DNA of 64,000 nt from Mesonia sp008017825 (GTDB lineage Bacteria > Bacteroidota > Bacteroidia > Flavobacteriales > Flavobacteriaceae). The DNA lies in assembly GCF_008017825.1 (NCBI RefSeq), contig NZ_VRLS01000052.1, forward strand, positions 310,001-374,000, written 5' to 3'. The first letter of the stretch is position 1, and each line of letters begins with the position of its first letter. Positions 1-9,634 of the stretch are shown here, one piece after another. The notes under the pieces were generated by a model. That model worked only from the letters and a program-made list of their open reading frames with translations, made no database searches and was not told the DNA's origin. Made by a program: the position numbers and the translations under genes.

Positions 1-650
1 TGCATTTTTGGCAACAATTTTACCACTCTTTGAGCTTCATTTGCAAGCTCTTCATGAATCGATCTTGTTTTTATATTTTCAACCCAACCCTTATCATTTA
101 CCGTAAAAGTTACATAAATTCTTTGTTCTCCTTGTAAATTAAGCTCGGCCGCTAGGTCTCCGTCAAATTTCTTTTTAATTACTTTAGCGATTTGTGATGA
201 AAAACAGGATTTAATTTCTTCTTGAGTCTCATAAATCTCACACCCAGGAAAAACTGGAGCCATTTCTACTTTTCTAAAATCTATATTTTCAATAGGTTTA
301 TCGATAGGTTGTTCAAAATCAATTTTTCTAGGATCATAATCAACAGGATCATTGGGCTCAGAAGGCTCTATAACAGTAGGCTTTACCAAAGGCTTTTCAG
401 TTGGTTGCGTAGGTAGTTTTTTAGAAGTCTTATTTTCTTTTATAGGCTGCTTAACTTCTGGCTTCTCTTTAGGCATATGAAATACAAACGGCGTTTCTGA
501 ATCCAATTCTCTTGCGTGAGCTGTTTCAGGCTTTAAAATTTTTACTTCCGTTTTATTTTCAATTACAAAAATAGTCAGCAACAAAGCTGCAATTAAGCCT
601 ATTTGAAAATACACGACGTTACTTTTACGGGTAGGTTTGTTTTCTCTCAT
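1..650 (-). CDS. TonB-family energy transducer, 3' end cut by window edge
   Basis: The reading frame opens with ATG at 650 and stays open to base 1, so the last part of the TonB C-terminal domain lies outside. Order: short basic cytoplasmic N-terminus, one membrane helix (about residues 17-30), a Pro/Lys/Glu-rich periplasmic spacer, then the start of a TonB C-terminal domain with the FPGCE segment and a second Cys, typical of Bacteroidota TonB proteins. Such proteins couple the ExbBD proton-motive-force motor to outer-membrane TonB-dependent receptors. The next gene upstream on the same strand is a paralogue with the same architecture but a polyproline spacer. A hairpin terminator lies between them and this gene has its own candidate promoter, so the two are probably separate transcription units. 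Substrate receptor unknown. Confidence 0.88.
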   Translation of the reverse strand, partial: MRENKPTRKSNVVYFQIGLIAALLLTIFVIENKTEVKILKPETAHARELDSETPFVFHMPKEKPEVKQPIKENKTSKKLPTQPTEKPLVKPTVIEPSEPNDPVDYDPRKIDFEQPIDKPIENIDFRKVEMAPVFPGCEIYETQEEIKSCFSSQIAKVIKKKFDGDLAAELNLQGEQRIYVTFTVNDKGWVENIKTRSIHEELANEAQRVVKLLPKM

Positions 651-670
651 GACATCTTGATTTTATGTTA

Positions 671-699
671 TGAAACTATAAAATCAATAATATTGCCAA
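671..699 (-). promoter_or_regulatory. candidate Bacteroidota promoter for the first TonB gene
   Basis: Read on the minus strand: TTG (697-699), 18-base spacer, TAGTTTCA (671-678), one base off the TAnnTTTG consensus. It lies about 21 bases upstream of the ATG and downstream of the preceding gene's terminator. Confidence 0.5.
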
Positions 700-716
700 A
701 AAATATATTTGAACAG

Positions 717-748
717 AAAAAGCCTTTAATTTCTCAATTAAAGGCTTT
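717..748 (-). terminator. intrinsic terminator after the second TonB gene
   Basis: Perfect 12-bp inverted repeat AAGCCTTTAATT (720-731) / AATTAAAGGCTT (736-747) with a 4-base loop. On the minus strand it is followed by a run of T. It sits 26 bases beyond the stop of the 774-1493 gene. Confidence 0.85.
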
Positions 749-773
749 AATATATAATAAGTTAAGCTTTTAC

Positions 774-1493
774 TTAATCCTGTACTTGGAATATAATTGG
801 TAAAGAATAAAGTACACCTACTGGTTTTCCTCTTTGTTTACCTGGAGTCATATTTGGCAGCATATTCACTACACGCTCAGCTTCCTTTTGAAGTCTTGGG
901 TGAGGTGCTCTAGCTTGAACTCCTGTGATTTTTCCCTTATTATCAATTTTAAAACGTACGTAAACTCTATTTACTCCTGTAAGACCTAATTCTGATCCTA
1001 AGTCCGTATTAAATTTACTGTTAACAAAATCTTTAATCTTGTCACTCATACATTTCTTACGCTCATTATTGGTTTTGAATTTTTCACAACCAGGAAATAA
1101 CGGAACATCTTCAATTGCTGTAAATGGAACATCTTCAATTACCTCTTCAGGAGCTTCTTCTACTTCAGCAACCTCAATAATAGGCTCATTAGTTACCTCT
1201 GTAGATTCAATTATTTCTTCCTCAATTTCCACATCATCCTCAACTACCTCAATAACTTCTGGTGCTGGTGGCGGCGGTGGCGGTGGTGGCGGTGGAGTTT
1301 TAATTTGCGTAATTGGCACATCTTCCTCATCTAGTTGATCAAACTGAACAACTCCTTGATCGATTGCCTCTTTATCGTAGGTTTTCCACTCGATGGCACG
1401 CCAAGTAATAAAAAGCATTAAAATAAGACCTAGCTGAAAAAAAAGAACACTTCTTTTCCCTAAATCTTTTTTTGGATTTTTCTTTGGTTCCAT
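774..1493 (-). CDS. TonB-family energy transducer with polyproline spacer
   Basis: 239 residues. A Lys-rich N-terminus and single membrane anchor (about residues 17-31) are followed by a run of ten prolines near residue 67, then an acidic Glu/Val-rich spacer. The C-terminal TonB domain (about 130-239) shows FPGCE, a second Cys, the conserved VYVRFKIDNKGKI strand and the PHPRLQKEAERVV helix. The length is usual for Flavobacteriaceae TonB. It transmits proton-motive force from ExbB/ExbD to TonB-dependent receptors. It follows gcvH and the VanZ-like gene on the same strand and ends at a strong terminator. The receptor it serves cannot be told from sequence. Confidence 0.93.
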   Translation of the reverse strand: MEPKKNPKKDLGKRSVLFFQLGLILMLFITWRAIEWKTYDKEAIDQGVVQFDQLDEEDVPITQIKTPPPPPPPPPPAPEVIEVVEDDVEIEEEIIESTEVTNEPIIEVAEVEEAPEEVIEDVPFTAIEDVPLFPGCEKFKTNNERKKCMSDKIKDFVNSKFNTDLGSELGLTGVNRVYVRFKIDNKGKITGVQARAPHPRLQKEAERVVNMLPNMTPGKQRGKPVGVLYSLPIIFQVQD

Positions 1494-1545
1494 AATATAA
1501 TTTTATCGAATTGCTAATGTAATTATTTTTTACAAAAAATATAAA

Positions 1546-1962
1546 CTATTCATTAGATTTAAAGTTTTGAACCCTCAATCTTAACATTAATGCCAAAATA
1601 TAAGCTGTAAAAACTCCCAAGGTGTTAGCCAATACATCTAGACTATCTATCGTTCTATAACTTGTCATCACATCTTGAAATATCTCAATAAGGATGCCAA
1701 AAGCAATTGCTAACAGCCCAATTATTAAAAAAGATTTTTTTTTGAGACCATTCTTCAAATTGCAACTAATATAATACAAGTACCATAATTTAGTTAATCC
1801 TAAATAAGCTACAAAATGAAAAACTTTATCTATTTGATTAAAGTTGACTTTAGGCAATCCATCTGTACGCATTAAGGAAACATAAAGAATCCCCAAAGAG
1901 TAAAGAATGGCTAAAGATAACGTTAATCTAGGCGCCAATAAGTTCTTTATAAGCTTCTGCAT
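1546..1962 (-). CDS. VanZ-like family membrane protein
   Basis: 138 residues with about four hydrophobic helices. The motif around DKVFHFVAYLGL (residues 45-56) and the GILIEIFQ and RTIDSLDVLANTLG segments are hallmarks of the VanZ-like family, small integral membrane proteins of poorly defined role; VanZ itself affects teicoplanin resistance. The start at 1962 overlaps the end of gcvH by 35 bases. The next downstream Met would remove the first helix, so the overlap is probably real and suggests translational coupling. Order sprA-gcvH-vanZ-tonB on one strand. No resistance role should be assumed. Confidence 0.85.
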   Translation of the reverse strand: MQKLIKNLLAPRLTLSLAILYSLGILYVSLMRTDGLPKVNFNQIDKVFHFVAYLGLTKLWYLYYISCNLKNGLKKKSFLIIGLLAIAFGILIEIFQDVMTSYRTIDSLDVLANTLGVFTAYILALMLRLRVQNFKSNE

Positions 1963-2308
1963 CTAGCAAATCCTTTATCTGGTCTGGTTCCGTCATTCTA
2001 ATTTTTACCATCCACCCATCTCCATAAGGATCTGTATTTACTTTTTCTGGCTCATCTTCTAAAGATTCATTAAACTCAATGATCTCTCCCGAAACTGGTA
2101 AGAAAAGGTCTGATACTGTTTTAACTGCTTCTACTGTCCCAAAAACTTCTTCTCTTTCTAAAGTTTCATCTACAGTTTCTACTTCTACGTATACAATATC
2201 TCCTAACTCTCCTTGTGCAAACTCTGTAATCCCTACGGTTACAATATCGCCCTCAATCTTAATCCACTCGTGATCTTTAGTATACTTTAATTCGCTAGGT
2301 GTACTCAT
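1928..2308 (-). CDS. gcvH: glycine cleavage system H protein
   Basis: 126 residues, the usual length. Lipoyl-carrier fold with the lipoyl-lysine motif GTVEAVKTVSD (lipoylated Lys about residue 63). It shuttles the aminomethyl group of glycine from the P protein to the T protein and is reduced and reoxidised through the L protein. No other gcv genes are in the window, so P, T and L must lie elsewhere. It lies 30 bases downstream of the sprA stop and overlaps the VanZ-like gene at its 3' end, so it is probably part of the ruvA-sprA-gcvH transcript. Confidence 0.97.
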   Translation of the reverse strand: MSTPSELKYTKDHEWIKIEGDIVTVGITEFAQGELGDIVYVEVETVDETLEREEVFGTVEAVKTVSDLFLPVSGEIIEFNESLEDEPEKVNTDPYGDGWMVKIRMTEPDQIKDLLDAEAYKELIGA

Positions 2309-2338
2309 TTTGTTGTTATTTAGTATGGTTGATATTTT

Positions 2339-5300
2339 TTAATTTCCAAAATTATACCTTAAGGTAAATCCAGATCTAATGGTGGTTTGAGGAAATGCTG
2401 TTGATACTGCGTATTCAGAAAAACTATGATCGTAATAAAATATTGCGGTTAAGTTTTTTGAAAGCGAGTACTCTACATTGAAATTGAATCCCCAAATATC
2501 TTGACCTGAAGTTGTTTGACTATTATCAAATTCTAAATACCTTATAATAGTTTCATTTCTTCGGTAAGATAAATCTGCCTTAAAGATTAAATCACTCCTT
2601 ATAATTCTTTGCTCTCCTGCGATTCTAGTTGCGAGTCTAAGATCTCTTAAACGGTAACCTAATCCTAAAATATATTCATTTCCTTGAATCTCGGTCAGCA
2701 AATTATTGTCAAAACTAAGGGATAGTTGTCTATCTTTTTTAATTTCTGCTAAAATTTTTACAGAGTTTTTCAATTCCATATCCACTTTCACTAATGGCGA
2801 AAATTGTTCTACAAGGTTAATGTTAGAAATTAAGAATGGATTTTTATAGTTTCCAGATTGATCTACATTGTTTTCCCCGTACGGATTTGCTCTATCGAAA
2901 TCTAAGTTACTTTGGAATTGATTTACATTATAAATAGATGTATATCCGTGCTGAACGCTAAATCGCTTAAATTTATCTTTAAACCATCCTAAACGCATTA
3001 AGCCCGTATATTTTAAATTCCAGTTAGGTAATGGAGTGTCTCTAAAAACTCCTAAACTCACATCTTCTGCATTACTTGTAGTATAAGCCGATAGGAATGC
3101 AGGCAATAATACTGCTTGGCTGTTTCTACCAAAACCTTTAGGGTAACCCGTCTCTTGATTGATATTATTAGGATCAGTTAAATCTATTCCTGCAGATGTA
3201 GCTAACCTATTTGCTATTTCTAATCTATTCTCTCTAAACTTTTCAAATGCTACCGATTGCTGATTATCACTTTTGCTAAAGGCAGAATTAATCATTATCG
3301 TAGAAATATTAAAGTTACCAAAGGTATTAGGCGTTAAAGATCTATACTGAAGATCTTGCTGATTTACTCGGTAATTTTCTGTGTAAGTTTCAGAATACAA
3401 TCTATTAGCATTTAGATCTAATGTCAAATCGGGTATTAAATCTATATTAGCTTGTATACTTAAATTCTTACTTTCATTTTCAGTATACTGCTCATTAAAC
3501 TCTTGGTAAGAGGTAAGCCATCCGCTAGCAGCCGCTTTCTCTCTAATATCTGCTTGGCTACCAAAAGTAAATCCTGCTGTAGGTTTTAATGTTCCTGCAA
3601 AACCTACATCGTTAGTATATCCTGGAAGATAAATACCATTCGTCTCTTGATAGTTTAATGTTAACCTTTTTAAAGAAGTTATGATTCCAATACCTGTATT
3701 TAAAGCTTTATCACCTGCCGAAAGCGATGTATCCTCGCTAGCATTTGAAGCATCATCGGCAGTTTGATTTCTTGAAAATCCTAATTTATTTGCAGAACTA
3801 CTTCTTTTCTCTTGAGCTCCAAACTGCGGACCTCTACTACTCGCTCTAGCTGGTCTCTTTTTAACCAATCCTAAATACTTATAAAGAGTATTCATCTCAA
3901 ACGTTCCGTTGATTTGGTGTGTATTTGAGTTTTGAATGGTATGTCCAATATTTGGAATTCCTGGAAGATCGTTTAATATTTCAGAACCTTTTTGCCATTG
4001 GAAATTTCCTGTATAAGAATATTGAGCTCTTATAAATTTTAGAAATGGAATTTTATCTAGCGGCAAATCATAATTTAACTGAAAGCTTTGATAATGTTGA
4101 TTTGGATTTCCTATTTCAAAAAAACCATCCCAAACTCCAATAGAATTATCTTGAACATTATCTTGATTAATGTAATTTCTTACAATACGATTATTAGAAC
4201 TATTAAAGTTAAAACGAAGCGATTCTGTTAAGTTATGATTCACTGTATATTGCCAATCGAATGTATAATTTCTTTGATACAGAGTAGGTAATCCTATAGA
4301 TCCTGGAGGCAAATTAATCTCTCTGTACTGCTGCTCATTATACTGTCTAATGATATTAGAACTCGCTGAAATATTAGACGGTAGAGGATTAATATTAAAA
4401 TCTTTAATAGGTCTATAATATTCACTACTATCTAAAAACTTAATGTTTTTAAATGGTTCTAATTTTAAAGGTGCAAAAGCATAATCGTACGTAGCCCCAA
4501 CATTTACATTTTGATCTAATGCATCTTTTATCTCAAAATCTCTATGATCTTCTTGATTATACGTTCCTGAAAAAGAAAAGTTCTCTACATCGTATGGCAT
4601 AGGTTTACGATCTTGATTGGTTCGATCTTTCCTTAGACCAATTACACTTACACTTTGTCTTTTTGTATAATCTTCTGCTCTTTCTTGCAACTCATCTTTT
4701 CTATCCTCATCTGCGGTATTGTCTAATAAAGTTTCAAGCTCTAAATCTAAATATTCAGGGTCATATTGTGGGGTTATAAGCTCTTCTCCTCTACTGTAAC
4801 TAAAAGGGATGTTAATCCCCCAATCTTTAGGAAGCAGCTGACCTACATTAATAGTACTTACAACATCATACTGTTTTACATCTTCTCTACTTCTTTGGTT
4901 TGGCCCTTGTTCTATAGTACCAAAACCAACTGTACTTCTTCTCCCCGTTGCCGAAACTGTAGCAAAATCAGCAAAATTGGTATCCATATTTAATACTGCA
5001 GCCCAACCTCCTTCATTCTTTAAATCAGATAAACGAAGTTCGTTAAACCAAACTTGCCCAGAGGCGTCTGTAGCTCCCGTATTTTTTAAACCCAACATAA
5101 GAACCCGAATGTTTCCAAAACTTGGATTCCCTTTGATTCCCACTCTTAACTCTCCTGCATTACTGGAGTTTGACGGCGCTAAATCTGGAGTGAAAAAATT
5201 GAGATCTATGGAGTTATACGCGCTATTCCCTATTACCAACGATTTTATTTGCTGAAGTAATTCCATAGGCAAATTCAAATCATTTTCTACGGGCCAAACA

Positions 5301-8300
5301 GCTCTAGGTTGTGTAGAGTTTTCATCACTTACCGTTAACGGAATTTCAATTTGATAAAAGTTATCAGAAAAATCGGTTCCCATTCTAATAAATGCAGTCA
5401 ATTCACCATCCATTAAAGTGGGTGACGGAAAGGGTAAACTCTCGGCGTGTAAAAACATTTCTAAGTTTTTATACTGTCGCATATCTACCTGAAAGTTTTT
5501 ATAAACTCCTCTAGAATCTTGTGGCGCTAAATTCTTAACCGTTAAAGACAGAGATTGCTCATCTTCTCTAATGGTTTGATTGTTATTTACTAATTCTTCT
5601 CGAACAACACCTGGAGGAGTAACATAATCTGATGTTTGCTCTTCACTTACGGCAGCAACTTCTAAAGTAGTACTTGGTGTATTTTCAGGATCTGTTCCGT
5701 TAGGAATCAAAGCTTGATTGTATCTTCTATAATCTCCTCTAACCAAGTCTAAAGTACCAAAACGCAATACCACATCATCACTAAAACCAGATAAAAACAT
5801 ACGCATAAACCTCACAGATCGTAAATCGGCTATACCATTTACAGAGTATTCACTTTCTGTCCTTAACGGAATTTTAAACTGCACCCAACGAACATCCATC
5901 TCACTTCCATTTTGAAGGGTTGTTCTAAGTGTTTTTACATCAGTAATATAATCGTTATCAATACCTGCTACAGAACTTGTATTATTATTGACTCCCATAT
6001 CTCTAAAAACAGGAACTTCATACTCAAAGTAGCTGTCAATAGTATTCATGGTATTATCTCTATTTACATCTTCTACCGAAGGTATTGTAGTGTTTCCTCT
6101 ATTATTTTGACCTACTTCTGTCGGTGAATTTCCTTGTGTACCATTATAGTTTTTATACCTACTAAGAATATCGCCATCTGCACTTAAATAATATTCGTAA
6201 TTATCGTTTGCAGGATCTTCTAAACCTCCAAAACCGGAAAACTTTTGAGCTTCCGCTAAATCATCTAAACCATCTAAACCTAAATCTTGATTAGTCCTTT
6301 GTTGTCCCTCGGTATCAAAAGCATATACTAAGGACTGACTAGAAGGCACTCTACCAAAAGAAGTTTCTAGGGTATTTCCTACATTTCCATCATCTGGCAA
6401 ACCATTTTCATATTGTTTTCTTCCGTCTTTAAGTACATCTTCAGAAATACTACCTAAGTTAAAAGTAATTTTACCTTCATTTATGGTATTATTTTCCTCG
6501 TAGATAAAGGGATCCATTACCCAAAATTCAATAAACTCTACGTTAGATTGCTCAAAATTGGTAGTGGTAATTTCTCGCATGATACCCCCAAAATTATCTG
6601 TTGGGTTAGGCAGTTGATTGCTTCCTGCTGCCGCTGGATTAAAGTTATATTGACCACGAGAATCTGGATCAAAATTTAGATCTAAAGTGTAAATTGCTTG
6701 CGCCTGACCTTGTATAATATCTGTATTAGGAAAAATTTCATCTATAAAAACTCTTCTTGTAGCATAGGTTGAAAGATCTTCATCACTAATTCCGCTTGGA
6801 CGTTGATTAGTATAAAATATAGGATCTATAGAGTACCAATTAAGTTTAGCCCTTTTATAAGCCGAAGCCAAATCATTATTTGCTCTTTCTCCTCCAAAAC
6901 CAATTGGTGCACTAGAGAGTGACCAAGAGAGCGGTGTCATTATAGAAATAGAAGTTTGTGATGCTTCAAAATCATCTACATAAGAAGTTGCTACACCATT
7001 AAAATCATTTCCTTTAGGGGCACCTGGTTTTAAATAGGCAAACTCACCTCTTACAGAAAAATTCGACTCCACGTCGGTATCTATATTCGGAAGTTTATTA
7101 ACAAGCCTTGTGAAGAAAGGAACCTCTGTAGAATAATTAATGTTAAAACCATACATAGAATTATTAATAGGCTCGTAGCTATAGTTAGCTTTTTGAGTTA
7201 ATGGTCTTTCGTTAAGATTAAGATAAGTACCACCTATTAAAAAGTTTTCATTAAACTGATGCTGAATATCAATTCCCGTAAATCGTTTGGTTTGTTGACC
7301 GAATAAAGCATTATTTTCTGTAGAAACTTGAATAGGAGTATCTGAAGCCAATAAAGCTTCATCTAAAATCTTAACTCTACCCAATTGATAATCTACCGTA
7401 TAATCTACACCTTCTTGTAGTACCCTACCTCCAGCAGTTACCGTTACAGATCCTTGAGGAACATTAAAAGCTCCAATAGGAATCCCATCTTGACCGCTTG
7501 ATTTATAACTTCCTTTTAACTGAAATTTATTTTTGTCTGCTTGCTCTTGTTCTGCCTGTGTTTTTGTCGTGTTATAAAGTGATCCAAACACATATTTGGT
7601 TTGATTTCCATTATAAGTACTTGGATTATCATAATCCTCTGGCCCACCATTTGGAGTGGTATCTAATTTATCAAATAAATATTCCCCAAAAGGCTCAACC
7701 GATGTAAATATAATCCTACCATTTTGAGGATCTATGGTTAAACCTGGCACATAATCAAAGAAACCATCTCCATCGACTACAGGATCATTATTTAAATTTA
7801 AATTATCTAAATTAAAAACCTGTAATAAGTTTTTATCTTCTACATCTTGAGGTAATGGGGTCGATGAGTTAGGCGCTTGACTTATGTAATTAAGTGGTTG
7901 CGGATCTGTATATAAAATATTAAATCGAAAATCTTCCTTTTCTAATTGAAAAGCATCCAAACTATAGATGTTTTTCATCATTAAGTCCCAAATAGGTTCA
8001 TTAACATTCGTAATTGGGCTCTTTAAAAGCTTTACTACTAAGTTTTGATTAATCGCTATTGAATTTTGATTATTGGGATCATTTGGATCACTTGGGTTGG
8101 CATTAGGATTGGTTCCAGATTGGGTAGCTTGTACTCCATCATTTGCAAATTCTCCAACCTGATACACTTGACCGTTAACTGTATATTGAAAGGCAACTGC
8201 TAAAATTTCATCATTGTTGATTCTTTGATTTAAAGAAACATAACCTAGTTGCGTATTTAACGTATATTCATTAGGATCTAATTGTCTTGCATTTTCTAAT

Positions 8301-9628
8301 TTGGCATAATCTACACCTTCGTCTACACTCGTAGAATTAGAACCAAAACCTTGATCTACCGTTGATATATCTCTAATAGCTGGTGTTAAAACAGATTGTT
8401 GCGGTCCAGTAATTCCTAACGGGTTAAAATCATTGTTAGAGTTACTAGGATAAGCACCTGGAGTCGAATTTAAAAAACTGGCAAATCCAGGAGGTGTCAC
8501 AGGATTTCCGTTTTGATCGAGCAAAACCCCTACATTATCTGGATTAGATTCCCCTAAATCTTGAATCGCTACAATATTTCTAGCATTGGTTAATGCTTGT
8601 GTAGAGTTAGTCCTATTGGTTACCCAGATTTGTAGTCTAGTTACCTGAATATTACTATTTATAAAAGGGTAGTTTTGAAGCGACTGGTTATATTGATCTC
8701 TAAAGTAATGCGCTAAAAAGAAGTGCCTATTCTCATCATAATCTAAAATAAACTTCTCAAATTCTTGAACCGCGCCCCCTCCTTGAATATTAGTGGTTTG
8801 TCTTTCTGAGTTTTGCTCAGAGAAAACACCTGTAACGGTAGTTTTACCAAACTGCAGTTGCGTTTTAACACCAAATAAACTTTGTGCCCCCTGCATCAAA
8901 GAACTATTAAGAGGCATACTTACATTACCTACTTCTATTTTTCTTACAATATCATCCTCATCTGGCGTATAATCTAACTTAATTTGATTTTGAAAATCAA
9001 ACGTAGACTCTGTATCGTAGTTAAAGCTTACATCTAAACGTTTTCCTACTTTACCTAATAAACTTAAGCTGATACGCTGATTAAAATCGAATGTAAAATT
9101 ACTTCGGTTACGAGGCGAAAGTGCAGGATTATCTTGCTTAGTATACAAAACTCCCAAATCTACTTCTACAGAACCTTGAGGAATCACTTCTATTTCACTA
9201 CCTCCAAATATTGTTTCAAAGAAACTATTGTTAACATAAAATATAGGTAATAGATTTCTTTGCTCTTCTTCCGCATTTTCACTTCTTCCCGCAACCGCAT
9301 CAGATTTTTGTTTGAAATAATCCTTCATTTGTTCCTGAAGAATCAAATCCCTATACTCTTCTGGTGTTAAAACCATTGGATATTCAACATTTACACGCCC
9401 TATTTTTTCGGTATAAATATATCTATCTAAAATAGGGTCATATGTATATTTTTGTTCTATACTACTAGGATTTGCTAATTGAATATTCCCTGTAGAATAA
9501 CCCGTTTTTGTAGAGTCTTGTGAAGTTTCATTTTCTTCTTGGCTATACAAAAAAGTACAGCTTAACAAGAAAAAAATAAGTATATAATTACTTTTATATC
9601 CTTTAGTAAAGTAGTAAATGTTTTTCAA
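2339..9628 (-). CDS. sprA: T9SS outer-membrane translocon SprA (gliding motility protein)
   Basis: 2429 residues, close to the roughly 2400-residue SprA of Flavobacterium johnsoniae. A signal peptide ends near residue 29 (CTFLYSQ). The rest is a very large outer-membrane beta-barrel protein with many strands and Asn/Asp-rich loops, ending in an aromatic strand (TLRYNFGN). In the family, SprA (Sov in Porphyromonas) forms the translocation pore of the type IX secretion system, exporting adhesins such as SprB and enzymes with T9SS signals. The stop of ruvA is 6 bases upstream and gcvH follows 30 bases downstream, so they are probably co-transcribed. The frame is intact throughout. No other T9SS gene is in the window. 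Confidence 0.96.
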   Translation of the reverse strand: MKNIYYFTKGYKSNYILIFFLLSCTFLYSQEENETSQDSTKTGYSTGNIQLANPSSIEQKYTYDPILDRYIYTEKIGRVNVEYPMVLTPEEYRDLILQEQMKDYFKQKSDAVAGRSENAEEEQRNLLPIFYVNNSFFETIFGGSEIEVIPQGSVEVDLGVLYTKQDNPALSPRNRSNFTFDFNQRISLSLLGKVGKRLDVSFNYDTESTFDFQNQIKLDYTPDEDDIVRKIEVGNVSMPLNSSLMQGAQSLFGVKTQLQFGKTTVTGVFSEQNSERQTTNIQGGGAVQEFEKFILDYDENRHFFLAHYFRDQYNQSLQNYPFINSNIQVTRLQIWVTNRTNSTQALTNARNIVAIQDLGESNPDNVGVLLDQNGNPVTPPGFASFLNSTPGAYPSNSNNDFNPLGITGPQQSVLTPAIRDISTVDQGFGSNSTSVDEGVDYAKLENARQLDPNEYTLNTQLGYVSLNQRINNDEILAVAFQYTVNGQVYQVGEFANDGVQATQSGTNPNANPSDPNDPNNQNSIAINQNLVVKLLKSPITNVNEPIWDLMMKNIYSLDAFQLEKEDFRFNILYTDPQPLNYISQAPNSSTPLPQDVEDKNLLQVFNLDNLNLNNDPVVDGDGFFDYVPGLTIDPQNGRIIFTSVEPFGEYLFDKLDTTPNGGPEDYDNPSTYNGNQTKYVFGSLYNTTKTQAEQEQADKNKFQLKGSYKSSGQDGIPIGAFNVPQGSVTVTAGGRVLQEGVDYTVDYQLGRVKILDEALLASDTPIQVSTENNALFGQQTKRFTGIDIQHQFNENFLIGGTYLNLNERPLTQKANYSYEPINNSMYGFNINYSTEVPFFTRLVNKLPNIDTDVESNFSVRGEFAYLKPGAPKGNDFNGVATSYVDDFEASQTSISIMTPLSWSLSSAPIGFGGERANNDLASAYKRAKLNWYSIDPIFYTNQRPSGISDEDLSTYATRRVFIDEIFPNTDIIQGQAQAIYTLDLNFDPDSRGQYNFNPAAAGSNQLPNPTDNFGGIMREITTTNFEQSNVEFIEFWVMDPFIYEENNTINEGKITFNLGSISEDVLKDGRKQYENGLPDDGNVGNTLETSFGRVPSSQSLVYAFDTEGQQRTNQDLGLDGLDDLAEAQKFSGFGGLEDPANDNYEYYLSADGDILSRYKNYNGTQGNSPTEVGQNNRGNTTIPSVEDVNRDNTMNTIDSYFEYEVPVFRDMGVNNNTSSVAGIDNDYITDVKTLRTTLQNGSEMDVRWVQFKIPLRTESEYSVNGIADLRSVRFMRMFLSGFSDDVVLRFGTLDLVRGDYRRYNQALIPNGTDPENTPSTTLEVAAVSEEQTSDYVTPPGVVREELVNNNQTIREDEQSLSLTVKNLAPQDSRGVYKNFQVDMRQYKNLEMFLHAESLPFPSPTLMDGELTAFIRMGTDFSDNFYQIEIPLTVSDENSTQPRAVWPVENDLNLPMELLQQIKSLVIGNSAYNSIDLNFFTPDLAPSNSSNAGELRVGIKGNPSFGNIRVLMLGLKNTGATDASGQVWFNELRLSDLKNEGGWAAVLNMDTNFADFATVSATGRRSTVGFGTIEQGPNQRSREDVKQYDVVSTINVGQLLPKDWGINIPFSYSRGEELITPQYDPEYLDLELETLLDNTADEDRKDELQERAEDYTKRQSVSVIGLRKDRTNQDRKPMPYDVENFSFSGTYNQEDHRDFEIKDALDQNVNVGATYDYAFAPLKLEPFKNIKFLDSSEYYRPIKDFNINPLPSNISASSNIIRQYNEQQYREINLPPGSIGLPTLYQRNYTFDWQYTVNHNLTESLRFNFNSSNNRIVRNYINQDNVQDNSIGVWDGFFEIGNPNQHYQSFQLNYDLPLDKIPFLKFIRAQYSYTGNFQWQKGSEILNDLPGIPNIGHTIQNSNTHQINGTFEMNTLYKYLGLVKKRPARASSRGPQFGAQEKRSSSANKLGFSRNQTADDASNASEDTSLSAGDKALNTGIGIITSLKRLTLNYQETNGIYLPGYTNDVGFAGTLKPTAGFTFGSQADIREKAAASGWLTSYQEFNEQYTENESKNLSIQANIDLIPDLTLDLNANRLYSETYTENYRVNQQDLQYRSLTPNTFGNFNISTIMINSAFSKSDNQQSVAFEKFRENRLEIANRLATSAGIDLTDPNNINQETGYPKGFGRNSQAVLLPAFLSAYTTSNAEDVSLGVFRDTPLPNWNLKYTGLMRLGWFKDKFKRFSVQHGYTSIYNVNQFQSNLDFDRANPYGENNVDQSGNYKNPFLISNINLVEQFSPLVKVDMELKNSVKILAEIKKDRQLSLSFDNNLLTEIQGNEYILGLGYRLRDLRLATRIAGEQRIIRSDLIFKADLSYRRNETIIRYLEFDNSQTTSGQDIWGFNFNVEYSLSKNLTAIFYYDHSFSEYAVSTAFPQTTIRSGFTLRYNFGN

Positions 9629-9634
9629 TTTATA

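Noticed and set aside
1039..1338. Plus-strand frame with Gly/Ser runs
   Set aside because: Antisense of the TonB polyproline and acidic spacer; the glycine run is the complement of proline codons.
1928..1962. VanZ-like gene start as an annotation error because of the 35-base overlap with gcvH
   Set aside because: The only downstream Met would delete the first conserved helix; overlap is plausible in an operon.
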